A stretch of DNA of 64,000 bases, taken from the NCBI GenBank assembly GCA_035772405.1, contig JAYKKM010000178.1, forward strand, positions 310,001-374,000, given 5' to 3'. A model generated the notes under the pieces. The model saw only the letters and a list, made by a program, of their open reading frames with translations, did no database searches and had not been told where the DNA came from. This document shows positions 50,397-61,059 of this stretch, piece by piece (position 1 is the stretch's first letter; the number at the start of each line of letters is the position of its first letter). Source of the stretch: Chrysogorgia sp. JL179-B06 (Eukaryota; Cnidaria; Anthozoa; Scleralcyonacea; Chrysogorgiidae). The position numbers were made by a program, and so were the translations under genes.

Positions 50397-50826
50397 AGAG
50401 GTACTCCAGCCAAAATACAAGCGAAGGTCTTATGGAAGATCTTACTGACTTTAGTTTATTCCCAAAGTTCCAGCATTCCTATCAATTTAGTTATAAAGAT
50501 ATGGATAGTGTATAAAAAGTATATAAAAAGATATGGATAGGATTTTGACGCCGTATTTGTTGTGAAAATATGACGTCATTGAGTGCTTCTTTATCGACAG
50601 TAGAGTTGTTTTGATGGCGATCACATAGTGATGGCTTAGTGTTGTGAGTGCTCTTTGGAAGATAATTAGTGGAAATTAACTATTTATTTCCTAATGCAGG
50701 AAAGTAAAGGAGCTTCTTAGGCATAGTACGAGATTTGAATGCCGAAACTTTGGAAATAAACTAAATAAATAAAGTCAGTAAGATCTTTCATATGAACTTC
50801 ACGACGTCTATTTTGAGTGGATCCCT
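50397..50826. mobile_element. TTAA-flanked MITE
   Basis: A 430 bp element flanked by TTAA (50393-50396 and 50827-50830). Its imperfect inverted arms of about 90 bp share AAGATCTTACTGACTTTA with its complement and AATAAACTAAA. No ORF. Confidence 0.65.
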
Positions 50827-50965
50827 TTAAGTATGTTGTGCCTCTTTGATTAGCATTATTTATTTGACTGTGAGCGAAGAACTAGCTGATATTCTTGGTT
50901 AGGATCTTGGGCTATTTGTGCATATGTTTCGAGAGCTCATAAAGGAAATCGTTGTTTTTTTACAG

Positions 50966-51048
50966 GGTGTAAAGTTTCTTAGGAAATTCAAGCAGTTCCT
51001 TAATCCAGCCCAGGTCTTCGACCTCAATTTTGGTGGACCGGCTCAGGG
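50966..51048 (+). CDS. DGK exon: catalytic domain, second segment
   Basis: 83 nt, phase 0 in and phase 2 out, acceptor TTTTACAG and donor GTATGA. It codes [20 protein letters not shown] then NFGGPAQ(G). LNPAQVFDL is a conserved DAGKc segment. The split Gly codon is completed by the next exon. Confidence 0.95.
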
Positions 51049-51268
51049 GTATGACTACATTTTAATTTCATTTTAATTCAATGACCTTGATATTTTATGA
51101 ATAGTATAGCGTTTCTTGTTAAAAGACTACGAGGTAAAGGCTACCACGTTATAATGGTTGTTATTATAAGTATTTATGTACTGCGTGGAAAGTGCAACGT
51201 ACGGTTTTATATTCACGAGTTGTTTCTGTCGTTAAACAAACGAGCGAGGTACGAGCAAGTAAGTTTAA

Positions 51269-51962
51269 GGTAGCAAGATCCCTCTGGATACATTTTAATA
51301 CCATACAATATAACAATTAACCCTTACAACCATTTGATAGAACATATGACAAATAATATTTCCACACAAAATGTTTGCATAAATTATGCTAATTAGCTGA
51401 CGAAATGGCCGCCGATTGGTCAAAATCGGGATATACTTCAAACAAGATTTCTCAGGCAGTTTTAGAGATAAGGTCCTGAAAGTTTCTGAGTTTATAGCTT
51501 ATATACTAAGGCATATTCTGGTGGTAGCATTTTCAATATAAACTTTCAGCTATTTTCTGACATGCGTTTTTCTTTTTTTTAATTTCCACCACCTAAATTA
51601 TATTAATTATGTCAGACAATTCAACAAGTATGAATCAGATTCAAAATTCCTACCACAATTCCCTAGATATTCCTGTTAGGAGGCTGTGGTGAAAATTTTA
51701 TTGAAATATATGGGAAAATGAGGGAGAAATAGTGTTTGGAAAATGGCAAATTTGTTGAAAAATGCATTCTGGCAAATAGCTGAAAACAATAGGCAAAAGT
51801 TTGACATTTTTAGTCAGTGATGTATGATTCAAACTCACCAACATCATCCTAGCTACGCTAGTGAGCACCACTGTCATACACATTCCCCTCCTTCTTGGAA
51901 GCCCTTTTTCACTGCCCGCAGATGCTTCCGATTAAAAATGTATTCAGAGGGATCTTGCTACC
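51269..51962. mobile_element. TTAA-flanked MITE
   Basis: A 694 bp element with termini GGTAGCAAGATCCCTCTG...CAGAGGGATCTTGCTACC, flanked by TTAA (51265-51268 and 51963-51966). The interior is AT-rich with no credible ORF. Confidence 0.75.
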
Positions 51963-52538
51963 TTAAGACGTAAACAACGAGTGAATATAAGCATAGTCAA
52001 TCGAGATATGGTCTGGCCTGGAATCTCAGCTAAAGTCTTTGTTCTATCTTTTTGTTCGTCTTTATGCAATTTTGTGCACGGTGCACGGTCACTGAACCTA
52101 TTGTATTTTAGTATAATGAAGCAATCATCCAATAGAATAGTTTGGGTTTAATCGCTCAACCGTGTTGTTTAAATATTAATAAACCTAAAACAAAGGATGT
52201 GCACGGTGTAAGGTACGGTTCAACATCAAAACGTAGCTCATTATAGTCGCTTTGAAGTTTGCCGAGTTTCCAGACCATATCTCGATTGACTATGATATAA
52301 GATTGGACAAAGGACTTTCCATGTTGTACAGTATTCTTACAATGCATAATTAGTTAAACTTCATGGAAGAAAACTTTTTGAAATACCTTTTAAAAGGATA
52401 ATATAGAAGTAAGAGAAATAAAACGTCACAACTGTCACAACACGACTTGTAGTACAACATTCAAGTATACCTGTATGTGAAAATGGCAAGACTCGTCCCA
52501 GGTTTAAATACCGTATTTAACCTTGCTCTGCCATCTGA

Positions 52539-52611
52539 GTTCTAGTGGCTCATTGGTTAGAGCGTCTGTCTAGCATTCAGAAGGTTGCGGGTTCGAGTCC
52601 TGTCTGGAGCT
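52539..52611 (+). tRNA. tRNA-Ala(AGC)-like sequence, gene or pseudogene
   Basis: It folds as a cloverleaf. Acceptor arms are GTTCTAG/CTGGAGC (7 bp with G-T pairs). D arm is GCTC/GAGC with loop ATTGGTTA. Anticodon loop is CTAGCAT (anticodon AGC, 52572-52574) on a stem with one T-T mismatch. T arm is GCGGG/CCTGT with loop TTCGAGT. A TTTTT Pol III terminator starts 6 nt past the end. The Ala identity pair G3-U70 is absent (T-A here), so it may be a SINE head or pseudogene. Confidence 0.55.
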
Positions 52612-52861
52612 CGGAGTTTTTCTGAGTATCTACAACTTAACACAGCTTGCACAGCAAATCCTTTACAACTTTATATTGAAGTTCTCTTATTTCTCTTTTT
52701 CATACTATATCCAGTTTTTTTGAGAACTTAGCAGTTTTCATATTAATTCAAAACATAGATTTTGATAACAAAACTTTACGCAACAAAATTCTTGTGATAC
52801 ATATGTGATACATGATACATGTTATAAATACTGCTGAGATACCAACCCCGCATTTTTGCTA

Positions 52862-54035
52862 CATGGTGGAAGGTCGGCGAAAATGGCCCTGGGATCGGCC
52901 GGCCACATAGACCTCTTTCATAATGGCGGCCAGTCTAAATATTCTTTTATATGCATGTAAATTAGCCTTTCTGGCCTCGTTACAAAGCAAGGATTCTTTG
53001 GAATTATGAGACACGCGAACGAGGTCAGAAAGGCAATTTAAATGAATATAAAAGAATATTTAATCTGGGTGCCATTGTGAAAGAGGTCTACGAAACCCAG
53101 AATTTTTAGGTGTTTTGATATGGTAATTTAGGTGGATTTGTTTACTTTGTTGACGTGAATAATAATATAGATATGCGACGCTCTACAGACTTGGTCATGT
53201 AAAACGTTCATCCTAAAAATAACTAATTCATAATACACCCATGATTATCTTATATAAATATGCAAACAAGTATATATCCAATGCAGTTACTGACAATTGA
53301 CTAAAGTCCTCATGTTTCTAATTTGCGGTGTAATCATAGAGGGCAAAATACTCGAATATGATTGTCTAATGAGGAGGCCATTTTTCCTAAATTCAGGGCA
53401 AAATTACTTGTACCTGATTGGTGGAGACGCCAGCGGGAAACACTTAAGTTATAATGTTGTTTTACTTGTAAATCCAAGCTCCCCTGTTCTCTTAAGTCAA
53501 TGTTTGACTCAATAAAGTTTGTTGTAATGTACAGTATACTTTCAGTGGATTGTATAGTTGTTTTTCACGCTTGGCTTTGACATTTAGCTGCCTTCCTCGT
53601 GTTGTTCACGCGCGTAGCTAACTTATTTATGAATAAATTTTGTGAAACTTTAAAAAACACGCGTGAAATTAAACCTTAATTTTCCTCCGCCCCATGCGAT
53701 TAGTAATCTTGTATTTAGTATTTTAGCATGTGCTTGGCAACTGTGCCAAAAAGTCTTATGGCCGATTATTTTGCCGATTATCAAACAATAATCGGTCGAT
53801 TACCGATTATTTAAAAATGGCCGATTAATCGGCTTTACCGATTATTTTCCGATTAATCGGCTCATCCCTAGCGATTACCTATACAAATTTATTTTAAAAT
53901 TTCTTAACACCTGGATTTAGATGAATAAATTATGCTCTAGCTGAATTAATCGAGTTTTAGAACTGGCAATTAGATTATAGAATCGATCGGCCGAACCCAG
54001 GGCTATTTTCGCCGACATTCCACCGTGGAGGAGGC
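52862..54035. mobile_element. Non-autonomous element with long TIRs and nested foldback
   Basis: Inverted ends share GGTGGAA.GTCGGCGAAAAT followed by GCCCTGGG.TCGGCCG. Inside, a second inverted pair at about 52907-53092 (AGACCTCTTTCATAATGGC / GCCATTGTGAAAGAGGTCT) forms a hairpin. A CCGATTAATCGG-type tandem stretch lies at about 53760-53865. No ORF and no target duplication identified. Confidence 0.55.
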
Positions 54036-54265
54036 AAAATGCCCTGGGTACGAGACTGCTGAGTACCGTGTTGTTTTTCTGGCGTCCTTTTTGACGACGT
54101 GATATTCTGACAGAGATTCAGTTCTTCTCTTACTTCATGTTTTACTTAAAAAATAGCTATTGTGCTTCACCGTAGTGTTAACTATTGGAAGTTGTGAACG
54201 TGCAAAATTTCGAAATTTACTTTTTATGTAAGTACATAAATTAATGAAAAAATTGACGAAGCGCG

Positions 54266-54842
54266 GCCAGGATTATACATAATGAAAAGACAAACGTTCT
54301 CTGACCAAATATTTAATTTAATACGAGCTTTCGGCTGCCAGACTGCAGCCTTTAACAGGATAATATAAATGAAATATACAAACATCGTGGGACGCCTATA
54401 ACCTAATAATCTGATACAATGTTATTAAATACCTAATGAGTTATTTTATCTAGTATAATTCCATACTGTTCGGGTAATGGTTTTGAGTTATTGTCCGATT
54501 CGGGAATCACTGCCGTGTGCCAAGACTCTAGTGTTTTCCTTGTTCTGTAGGTTCCCTTGTAAATGACTTTGCAACCTACGATGTCGATTCATTAGTCCAC
54601 GGATGTTTTTTTTTTCAATGTTTGCAAACCATGCGTGGACTATACATACTAGATAAAATAACTCATTGGGTAAATAACATTGTATCAGATTACTAGGTTA
54701 TAGGCGTCCCACGATATTTGTATGTATATTATGGTTTTATATTTCATTTATATTATCCTGTCGAAGGCTGCAGTCTGGCAGCCGAAAACTCGAATTAAAT
54801 TAAATATTTGGTCAGAGAACGTTTGTCTTTTCATTATACATA
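54266..54842. mobile_element. Foldback element
   Basis: About 200 bp inverted arms (AGACAAACGTTCTCTGACCA ... and its complement) contain GGCTGCCAGACTGCAGCC and CGTGGGACGCCTATAACCTA. The spacer, about 180 bp, has its own weak hairpin (TAGTCCACG / CGTGGACTA). Confidence 0.75.
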
Positions 54843-55108
54843 AATTAAGCTGAAAAGAATTTATTCCTAAAACTGTTTCAACTAAAATGAAATTACTCTA
54901 AGTATTGAGGTCTGTAACAATGATATTCAAGGCTGTAACAATGATATGAGTCACACGATGCAAGTACGTCACGTCAAAACAGAAAGCATGTAATTATTTT
55001 AGTGAACCCAAATGTGTTGCACCGTTATTTAATAAATGTAGCTTTTCTCCTTGTGCTCTTTCGCTCTCTTAACAATCCACCGTTTCGTATTTTTCTTTTT
55101 CGTTGTAG

Positions 55109-55217
55109 CCTCAAAATGTTCCAGTATCTTGATCTTTTTCGCATACTGGTGTGTGGTGGCGATGGGTCAGTTGGATGGGTGATGAGTGAAATTGATAAAA
55201 TGAACCTCATTAAGAAG
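55109..55217 (+). CDS. DGK exon: catalytic glycine-rich motif
   Basis: 109 nt, phase 2 in and phase 0 out, acceptor CGTTGTAG and donor GTACAT. It codes [20 protein letters not shown] then [27 protein letters not shown] is the nucleotide-binding motif of diacylglycerol kinases. No residue of the motif is altered. Confidence 0.96.
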
Positions 55218-55417
55218 GTACATCGTGTTCTATAATCTATTGTATATATGCATGTCGTAGCTACTATAAATTTCTTATTCGTTGACGGAAATGTTTATAT
55301 ATTTATATGATCAAATTATATTAATAATAAAGTAAATGGTTTGAACCTAAGAATATCATTAGAGGTGTGAAGTCGGAAACATTTTTCTGAGAATATGAGC
55401 TTGACGATCGTCCATGT

Positions 55418-55530
55418 GTCGTCGGTAGCTCAATGGTTAAGCTCAATTGTCTCACCGGCAATCAGAAGGTTACAGTTTCGATTCCTGTACTGAAACATTA
55501 TTTCAAACGGCAATCAGAAGGTCACAGTTC
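55418..55530 (+). repeat. tRNA-derived SINE remnant
   Basis: GGTAGCTCAATGGTTAAGCT is an A-box/D-arm sequence and ACAGTTTCGATTCCTGT a B-box/T-arm. The second half is partly duplicated (GGCAATCAGAAGGT twice). No clean anticodon arm. Confidence 0.45.
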
Positions 55531-56826
55531 CGAAACATTTTTTGCGTCTACGTTGCAGAGCATTGTAAAAGGCTAGCGATGTATTTTTGTGACGTAAGAG
55601 AGATTGCGCCTCGTTTCTCTTTAGTGCATATTTTGATGATCGTACATCGAATTATTGAACGTGCAGTGCTTGTGATCGATTTTGTGAATCCTTTGAATGC
55701 TGGACAGATTTTCTTGTCAAGGTAAAATGACTAATGACTAAGAATTAAGATAGTATCTGTTAAACGGAATTTGACACCGGGAGATGTCATCAGTATGATT
55801 TTAATTTCTCATTCTGCATGTCCGAAAAATTAGCTCTATTCGGGCAAAAATGGTCTTGTTATTCGGGCAAAAAGGCTCCTAATATTTGAATGCAACTTAA
55901 TTACATTATAACGGATTCTCATTGAGGGAAATCTGGGATTTCATTGTGGTTCATCGTTTAGCAATGGTTAAAAATGGCATATAGCCAGGCCTTGGTCCGG
56001 GCGTTGTCTAAACGTAATCTCGTATATTCAACTTGGCTAATTGCTTTTCCTTCCTTCTCTTCTGCTGTCGTGCAACGAATTCCCTATGCGCGTCGCAGGA
56101 GAGATATCCACGCGGTCTAAATTTGGAAAATTTGTGTTACTTTAGCGTAATTAAATACTTCGAATCCCGCACACTGCCGCGGCTGCAAAAACGAGAAAAG
56201 TGCCCTCAAATTGCAGGAAATACACTTTCAGGGAATCAAAAATTCAAAAATTTTCTTGGGGGAGCGTGCCCCCGGACCTCCTTAATGTACATGTTTCCAA
56301 TGCATGTTCATATACATTAATGAAAAACGTGCATGTGTAATAATGCTTAGGCTAAACGATAGCAATTCGTGTTCTTCAGTAATATTGACGTCATCATTTA
56401 TTCGGGCAAGTTATGCTCAGCCCTCCCTACAAAATTTTGCCCGTACGCCTATGTCATTCTGCCACGGGGTTAGGGATGATTGGCGGAATCGTCTGCAACA
56501 TTCTGCGCACTATCACATATATATTATTTGAATGAGAATTAAATGATCTACAATAATTGTTAAATTGAGATCACAGCTACCACCTAACCGGTACCAAAAG
56601 TTATTATCTTCCTCGATATTACCCTCAACCTATTGGACGGAAAATTCAAACCTCTTATGTACATTAATGCAGTCATTCCAACCATTATTAAACAGCTTCC
56701 TAAATCGATCAGCCGAAGATCGATCAATCATGCTACGTTCCAGTAATCAGCACTAAGGTATAACGACGCCCTCAACTGCTCAAGCGCAGCAATTTCACCT
56801 TCAACATTGAATAACTCGGTTTAAGC
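55531..56826. other. Intron sequence, mostly unassigned
   Basis: A phrase, GGGGGAGCGTGCCCCCGGACC, near 56260 is typical of ends of old DNA transposons, but I cannot pair it with another terminus. No gene seen. Confidence 0.35.
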
Positions 56827-56830
56827 TTAA

Positions 56831-58048
56831 AGTGCCTATGCAATGAAAAATTCAGTTGTAAAATAATTATTTTGTTTGAAAAAACTCTTGAAACTATAAA
56901 GACTAACCATTTACAACTTTTTCATATCTCACTTCACTCTTGAGATATTAAGATTTGTTTAATATGTAAATGATCATACTTATGACATCACAATGCACAA
57001 TGACTTATTGAAAAATTCTGCATATCTTTACCATTATCACATGGATTCGTTTGATGATTTGCATAGTTGATGTTATTGGATACATCCAAGCACATGCACC
57101 TGCATTTCAAGTGATTTCATTGCATAATCTCAAGGATATATAAGCGTTTTCAATAAGTTATTATGTAGTGTGAAGTCATAAGTATGATCATTTACATATT
57201 AAACACATCTTAATATCTCAAGAGTGCAGTGAGATATGGAAAAGTTGTAAATGGTTAGTCTTTATAGTTTCAAGAGTTCTTTCAAATAAAAGAGTTATTT
57301 TACAACTGAATTTTTCATTGCAGTGCACATGACCCCAAAAATGACAATGCTATATTTTAAAGAGCACTTAAAATAATGAAGAATGGCTTTAACAATTCTT
57401 CGATACCTATTTTCGTTTTCGAGCTATTCAGTTATATGTGATATGTTAATAAGGCACATGTTGACGTCAAAGCAGGCAAACAACATTGTGGCAATTCTAA
57501 AATTCGTGCATATCTTCAAAGTTATCCAATGAAATTACTTGATGCTTTGCACATGAATGCATACTACCAAACTAAAGAACATGGTTCATGTTGTGTTGTA
57601 ACCATAGTAACAGATTAGCTTCCAAACCTCTCCGTTACCATACAGAAGCCTTCATTTTCTTCCATTGCAAGCACCGTTTTCGATTTCAAACTTCGGTATT
57701 GCATTGGAAAAGCTATTGAAAAAGATATTGAGAACTGCCAATTTCAACATGTTCTGCACATGAGAGAGAACAAATTATCTTGTTTTAGAAACTAAGAGGT
57801 CTGAAAGCTAATCTGTTACTATGGTGATAACATAACTTGAATGGATAACTTTGAAGATATACACGAATTTTAGAATTGCCACAATGTTGTTTGCCTGCTT
57901 TGACGTCATCACGTGCCTCATTAACATATCACATATAACTGAATAGATCGAGAACGAAAATAGATATCGAAGAATTGTTAAAGCCATTCTTCATCATTTT
58001 AAGTGCTCTTTCAAACATAGCATTATCATTTTTGGGGTCAGGTGCACT
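56831..58048. mobile_element. Composite of two adjacent foldbacks flanked by TTAA
   Basis: Flanked by TTAA at 56827-56830 and 58049-58052. The first hairpin (56831-57345) has arms with AATGAAAAATTCAGTTGTAA and TTACAACTGAATTTTTCATT. The second (about 57338-58048) has arms with AACAACATTGTGGCAATTCT and its complement. Ends read AGTGCCTATGCAATG and GGTGCACT. Both arms carry TGACGTCA-like or TGACATCA-like sites. No ORF. Confidence 0.65.
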
Positions 58049-58052
58049 TTAA

Positions 58053-58230
58053 AGGGATGACTCAAAAGGACCTTTCTGTTTTTGTTTGGTCTTTATCTTT
58101 GGTTAGGTTAGGGTTAGCTACGGTTAGGGTTAGGTTTAAGGTTATAGGATTAAGGTTAGGATTAGGATTATTATTGGGATTAGGGTTAGACTAGTTCTTG
58201 AAAATGAGAAGGTCCTTTTGAGTCATCCCT
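58053..58230. mobile_element. MITE with telomere-like GGTTAG interior
   Basis: 178 bp. Termini are AGGGATGACTCAAAAGGACC...GGTCCTTTTGAGTCATCCCT. The interior is made of GGTTAGGGTTAG-like units. It begins right after the TTAA that ends the preceding composite. Same family as 10920-11075. Confidence 0.8.
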
Positions 58231-58479
58231 TTTAGCCTTCACCGAATAACTCCCCGATGAACCACGCCGGTCAGTCGTGAGTTAACAGGAAAAGCGATCC
58301 AGGAACATAATTTGCCTCAACTCACCTTTCAGAAAAAATGTAAAAACTAACGTACAGTAGGACAAAAATTCCTCAACCTCATTGATAAGCACAACAAGTT
58401 ACATAAAATATTTATCAGAAACACTATAAATGTAATTTTAGAATCATCTTCAGGGTAACATAAAAAATATATCGACATG

Positions 58480-58530
58480 ATTTTTCCGGTCCGCTCTCTA
58501 CCAGTTGAGCTACTGCGCCGCCAACTGGGA
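58480..58530 (-). repeat. tRNA-derived SINE head, partial
   Basis: The minus strand reads GGCGCAGTAGCTCAACTGGT then AGAGAGCGGACC, an A-box/D-arm sequence. A non-tRNA body seems to follow on the same strand. No B box found. Confidence 0.4.
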
Positions 58531-58696
58531 ACAGTGTGCTAATTAATCCATGTAAGTGCACGAAATGTTTTCGCGACAATTTAACGCTTATGATCATCTG
58601 TAAAGATGAGTAGTGTTTTGATTCTATTTCAGAACAATTTTCCGTCAACGTAGTAGTATAGGTTCTCTCTCCTCCGCAGAGGCTTTCAATTCGGTA

Positions 58697-59390
58697 GTGG
58701 GGGTAATGGGTTGAGATAAGGAATGCGGTAGAGGGTAATGGGACGAGGAAAACCGCTGAAATTCGGAACGCGGGCGAGCGGAGAAAAGAGAGGAGAGAGA
58801 GGAAGCCTCTGCCAGATTTCAGGCGATATCTTAACGAACTTGGCGATTTCTTGCAATCCGTTTTATATCTCGGCAATCCTTTTGTTTCTCATTCGAATTT
58901 TTCTTAATTTTACGTCTTAATTTTTGTATTTTAACGTTGTTTTGATGCGATGGAAGCGCCGGATGATAATTTACACTCGAGCCAGGAGCCAGTTGCTGTT
59001 GATATGAACTGTTCTGTATGTTCTAAAGTCGATATTTTGAGCACTTCGTTCCAAGATATCTCGTGCGATGGTAAGTTTGTCTAGAACAAACGGGACAACA
59101 AGCTGTTCCGCTGCGGCAAGCTAGAAGAAACTCTGTACATGAGTTATTCACATTATAAACGTATATACGTCGTGTTGATCTCTCGAATATATCACAGCAG
59201 ACATGAATTATTCAGATTAACGTACGTTATGTTGCTCTCTCGAATATATCAAAGAAGATTGCACCCCCCGGTTTGGCGCCATATTTGGGGCTTATAAGTC
59301 TCCGCTCGCCCGCGTTCCGAATTTCAGCGGTTTTCCTCGTCCCATTACCCTCTACCGCATTCCTTATCTCAACCCATTACCCTCTCTACC
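58697..59390. mobile_element. Possible DNA transposon end pair enclosing an exon
   Basis: About 85-90 bp inverted repeats (GGTAATGGGTTGAGATAAGG ... GAAATTCGGAACGCGGGCGA and its complement at 59293-59385) flank about 500 bp. An exon-like ORF with a strong donor lies inside (58950-59070). The family is not identified. Confidence 0.55.
58950..59070 (+). CDS. Candidate first exon of a transposon or host gene
   Basis: ATG at 58950, 121 nt to a strong donor GATG|GTAAGT. It codes MEAPDDNLHSSQEPVAVDMN then CSVCSKVDILSTSF and a Cys near the end. The CX2C pair suggests a zinc-binding start. I cannot name the family. It lies between inverted repeats, so a transposon origin is likely, possibly linked to the ORF at 59673-60062. 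Confidence 0.4.
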
Positions 59391-59524
59391 TATAGCTGCA
59401 TGGAAAATATAAGTATATTCAACAAGCCCAATTCCCGCTCCCTTTCTAAAGGGAAAAACATTTCCGAAGAAAGCGCTTGCAACTGCAGAAATAAAGAAAA
59501 CAGCCCTCTACCAGGAAACTGACC

Positions 59525-59581
59525 GGTCCTACTAAACAACGTCCGCGAACGTCCGCGAACTTTATTATTGTTATTATTTAT

Positions 59582-59623
<42 letters not shown>

Positions 59624-59640
59624 GTTGTTGTTATTGTTAC
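59525..59640. repeat. CGTCCGCGAA repeat and (TTA)n tract
   Basis: GGTCCTACTAAACAACGTCC then two GCGAACGTCC units, followed by a (TTA)n microsatellite. A longer version of the first part recurs in the same orientation at 61975-62020. Confidence 0.6.
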
Positions 59641-59672
59641 TGTTATGAAAATAACAAGTACTAAGAATATAG

Positions 59673-60062
59673 ACATTTCAAGAAACCGTTGGAGCACGTG
59701 CAATTAACCACATTTTGAAACTTTCTTGCGATTGGAAAGTTCAAACAATTACTGATTTAGTGGAAAAGCTTTACAAAATAGTGAAACTTCAGTATGCCGA
59801 CGTGAAACGCGCTCTTTACGGGATGGGAAATTTTGAAGTCGCTCCGTGGATGAAAAACTGTAAGGTGAGCCAAGCCAACTGGACTGCTAAATCCGAGAAA
59901 GAAAAGGAAGCCTTGTTCCAAAAATTCTTAAAAGGCGTTCCCAAAAAGGAAAAAACAATGACGTCAACGGATGGAAGACTGACGATACCAAAAACGCCAA
60001 AAAGCGCTAAAAAACCTGGTCAACGAAAAAGAGTAAAAAGTGCACGAACTCGAAAATGCTAA
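59673..60062 (+). CDS. Candidate terminal exon, basic C-terminus
   Basis: Open from just after an in-frame stop at 59670 to a stop at 60060-60062, about 129 codons, with no obvious ATG. It reads like an exon: VGARAINHILKLSCDWKVQT, then VKRALYGMGNFEVAPWMKN, KEKEALFQKFLKGVPKKEK and a Lys/Arg-rich tail ending RKRVKSARTRKC. Composition is protein-like, unlike the surrounding AT-rich intron. It could belong to the transposon or retrocopy that includes 58950-59070. No motif recognised. Confidence 0.4.
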   Translation, partial: TFQETVGARAINHILKLSCDWKVQTITDLVEKLYKIVKLQYADVKRALYGMGNFEVAPWMKNCKVSQANWTAKSEKEKEALFQKFLKGVPKKEKTMTSTDGRLTIPKTPKSAKKPGQRKRVKSARTRKC

Positions 60063-60431
60063 AACGCTATTTATTTGATGACTTATACATGTAAGCAATA
60101 ATTGAAATGACCAGGAAGTTTTTGTGTTACTGTGTATATCAACCATGATAATGTCATGTCTATTTACCATTACCCTTCGCGAACATAAATCGGTCATTAA
60201 ATATAACAAATATAAAATGCTCTGTTTTCCGGTAATTCCATCGTCAGGTACTTCACACTAAAGACGGTTTACATGCATGTTTACCGAAAGCATTAACACA
60301 ACAACCTCCTAGCCGTTCCTATTATTGGATTTTAGTGTAATGACAGTCAGGTATATTCTATCCATTTTAAGAATTTTTAAATTTGTCAATTTGTCAATTT
60401 TTTAAATGTATAACAAGACTCCCGCTAGGCG
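60063..60431. other. Intergenic/intron sequence with no recognised feature
   Basis: About 370 bp. I see no structure beyond short AT-rich repeats (CAATTTGTCAATTT near 60380). Confidence 0.35.
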
Positions 60432-60948
60432 TTAACTTGGGCCTACTTTTACTGGGACATGGCGCGCATATTGCCTGTGGAGATGGTATATATGGTTAAT
60501 TAAAGTCACAACTCTGAAACAATGTCTTGATCTGTCAATGATCAAAAAATATTTATATACAAGACGAATATCTACTGACGCTTCGATAGACTTACAAAGT
60601 TCTTCGGGTATTGTGTCAGCATGTTTATGTTTCACTTGCAAGTTCAAGTTGGCATCATCAACGTTCTCATCAACGTTCTTTGTTCTTCGATTTACAGGAT
60701 TTGAGCAATATTTCCCAGTACAATTTAATGACACGTTTGAACGAGAGTTTTTGTATAAGTTTGAATGAGCGTTTTTGTATAAGTTTGATCGAGAGTTTTG
60801 GTATAAGTTTGATGGTACATTTTCGAGATCGCGGACCAACACGTTTCGAAATCGCTCGTCATCTTTTAGTGTAGGTCTAGCGCGATCGGCGTGTGCAATT
60901 GTAAGCATTGTGAGCGTATTTAAGAACAAGATACTTGCCAGCCACATA
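60432..60948 (-). CDS. Candidate antisense gene for a secreted protein
   Basis: Minus-strand open frame, 172 codons if started at the internal ATG MWLASILFLNTLTMLTIAHA (60948), whose first 20 residues look like a signal peptide. It continues with DRARPTLKDDERFRNVLV, then three SNLY(Q/K)N units and NCTGKYCSNPVNRR. After PEEL a strong donor-like GTAAGT occurs, so the frame may not be read to its stop. An upstream in-frame ATG at 61046 also exists. It lies in a DGK intron on the opposite strand. It may be a real small secreted or peptide-precursor gene, or chance; I recognise no family. Confidence 0.4.
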
Positions 60949-61059
60949 ACTGAATAACTGATCTCAAGTACTTCCAAGCAAGGAGGTAAGAACACAGTCT
61001 TCGCTTCGAATCGCCGAAAGAAAGAAAGAAGCACGCATGCACGCACTTGTCAGTTGTCA

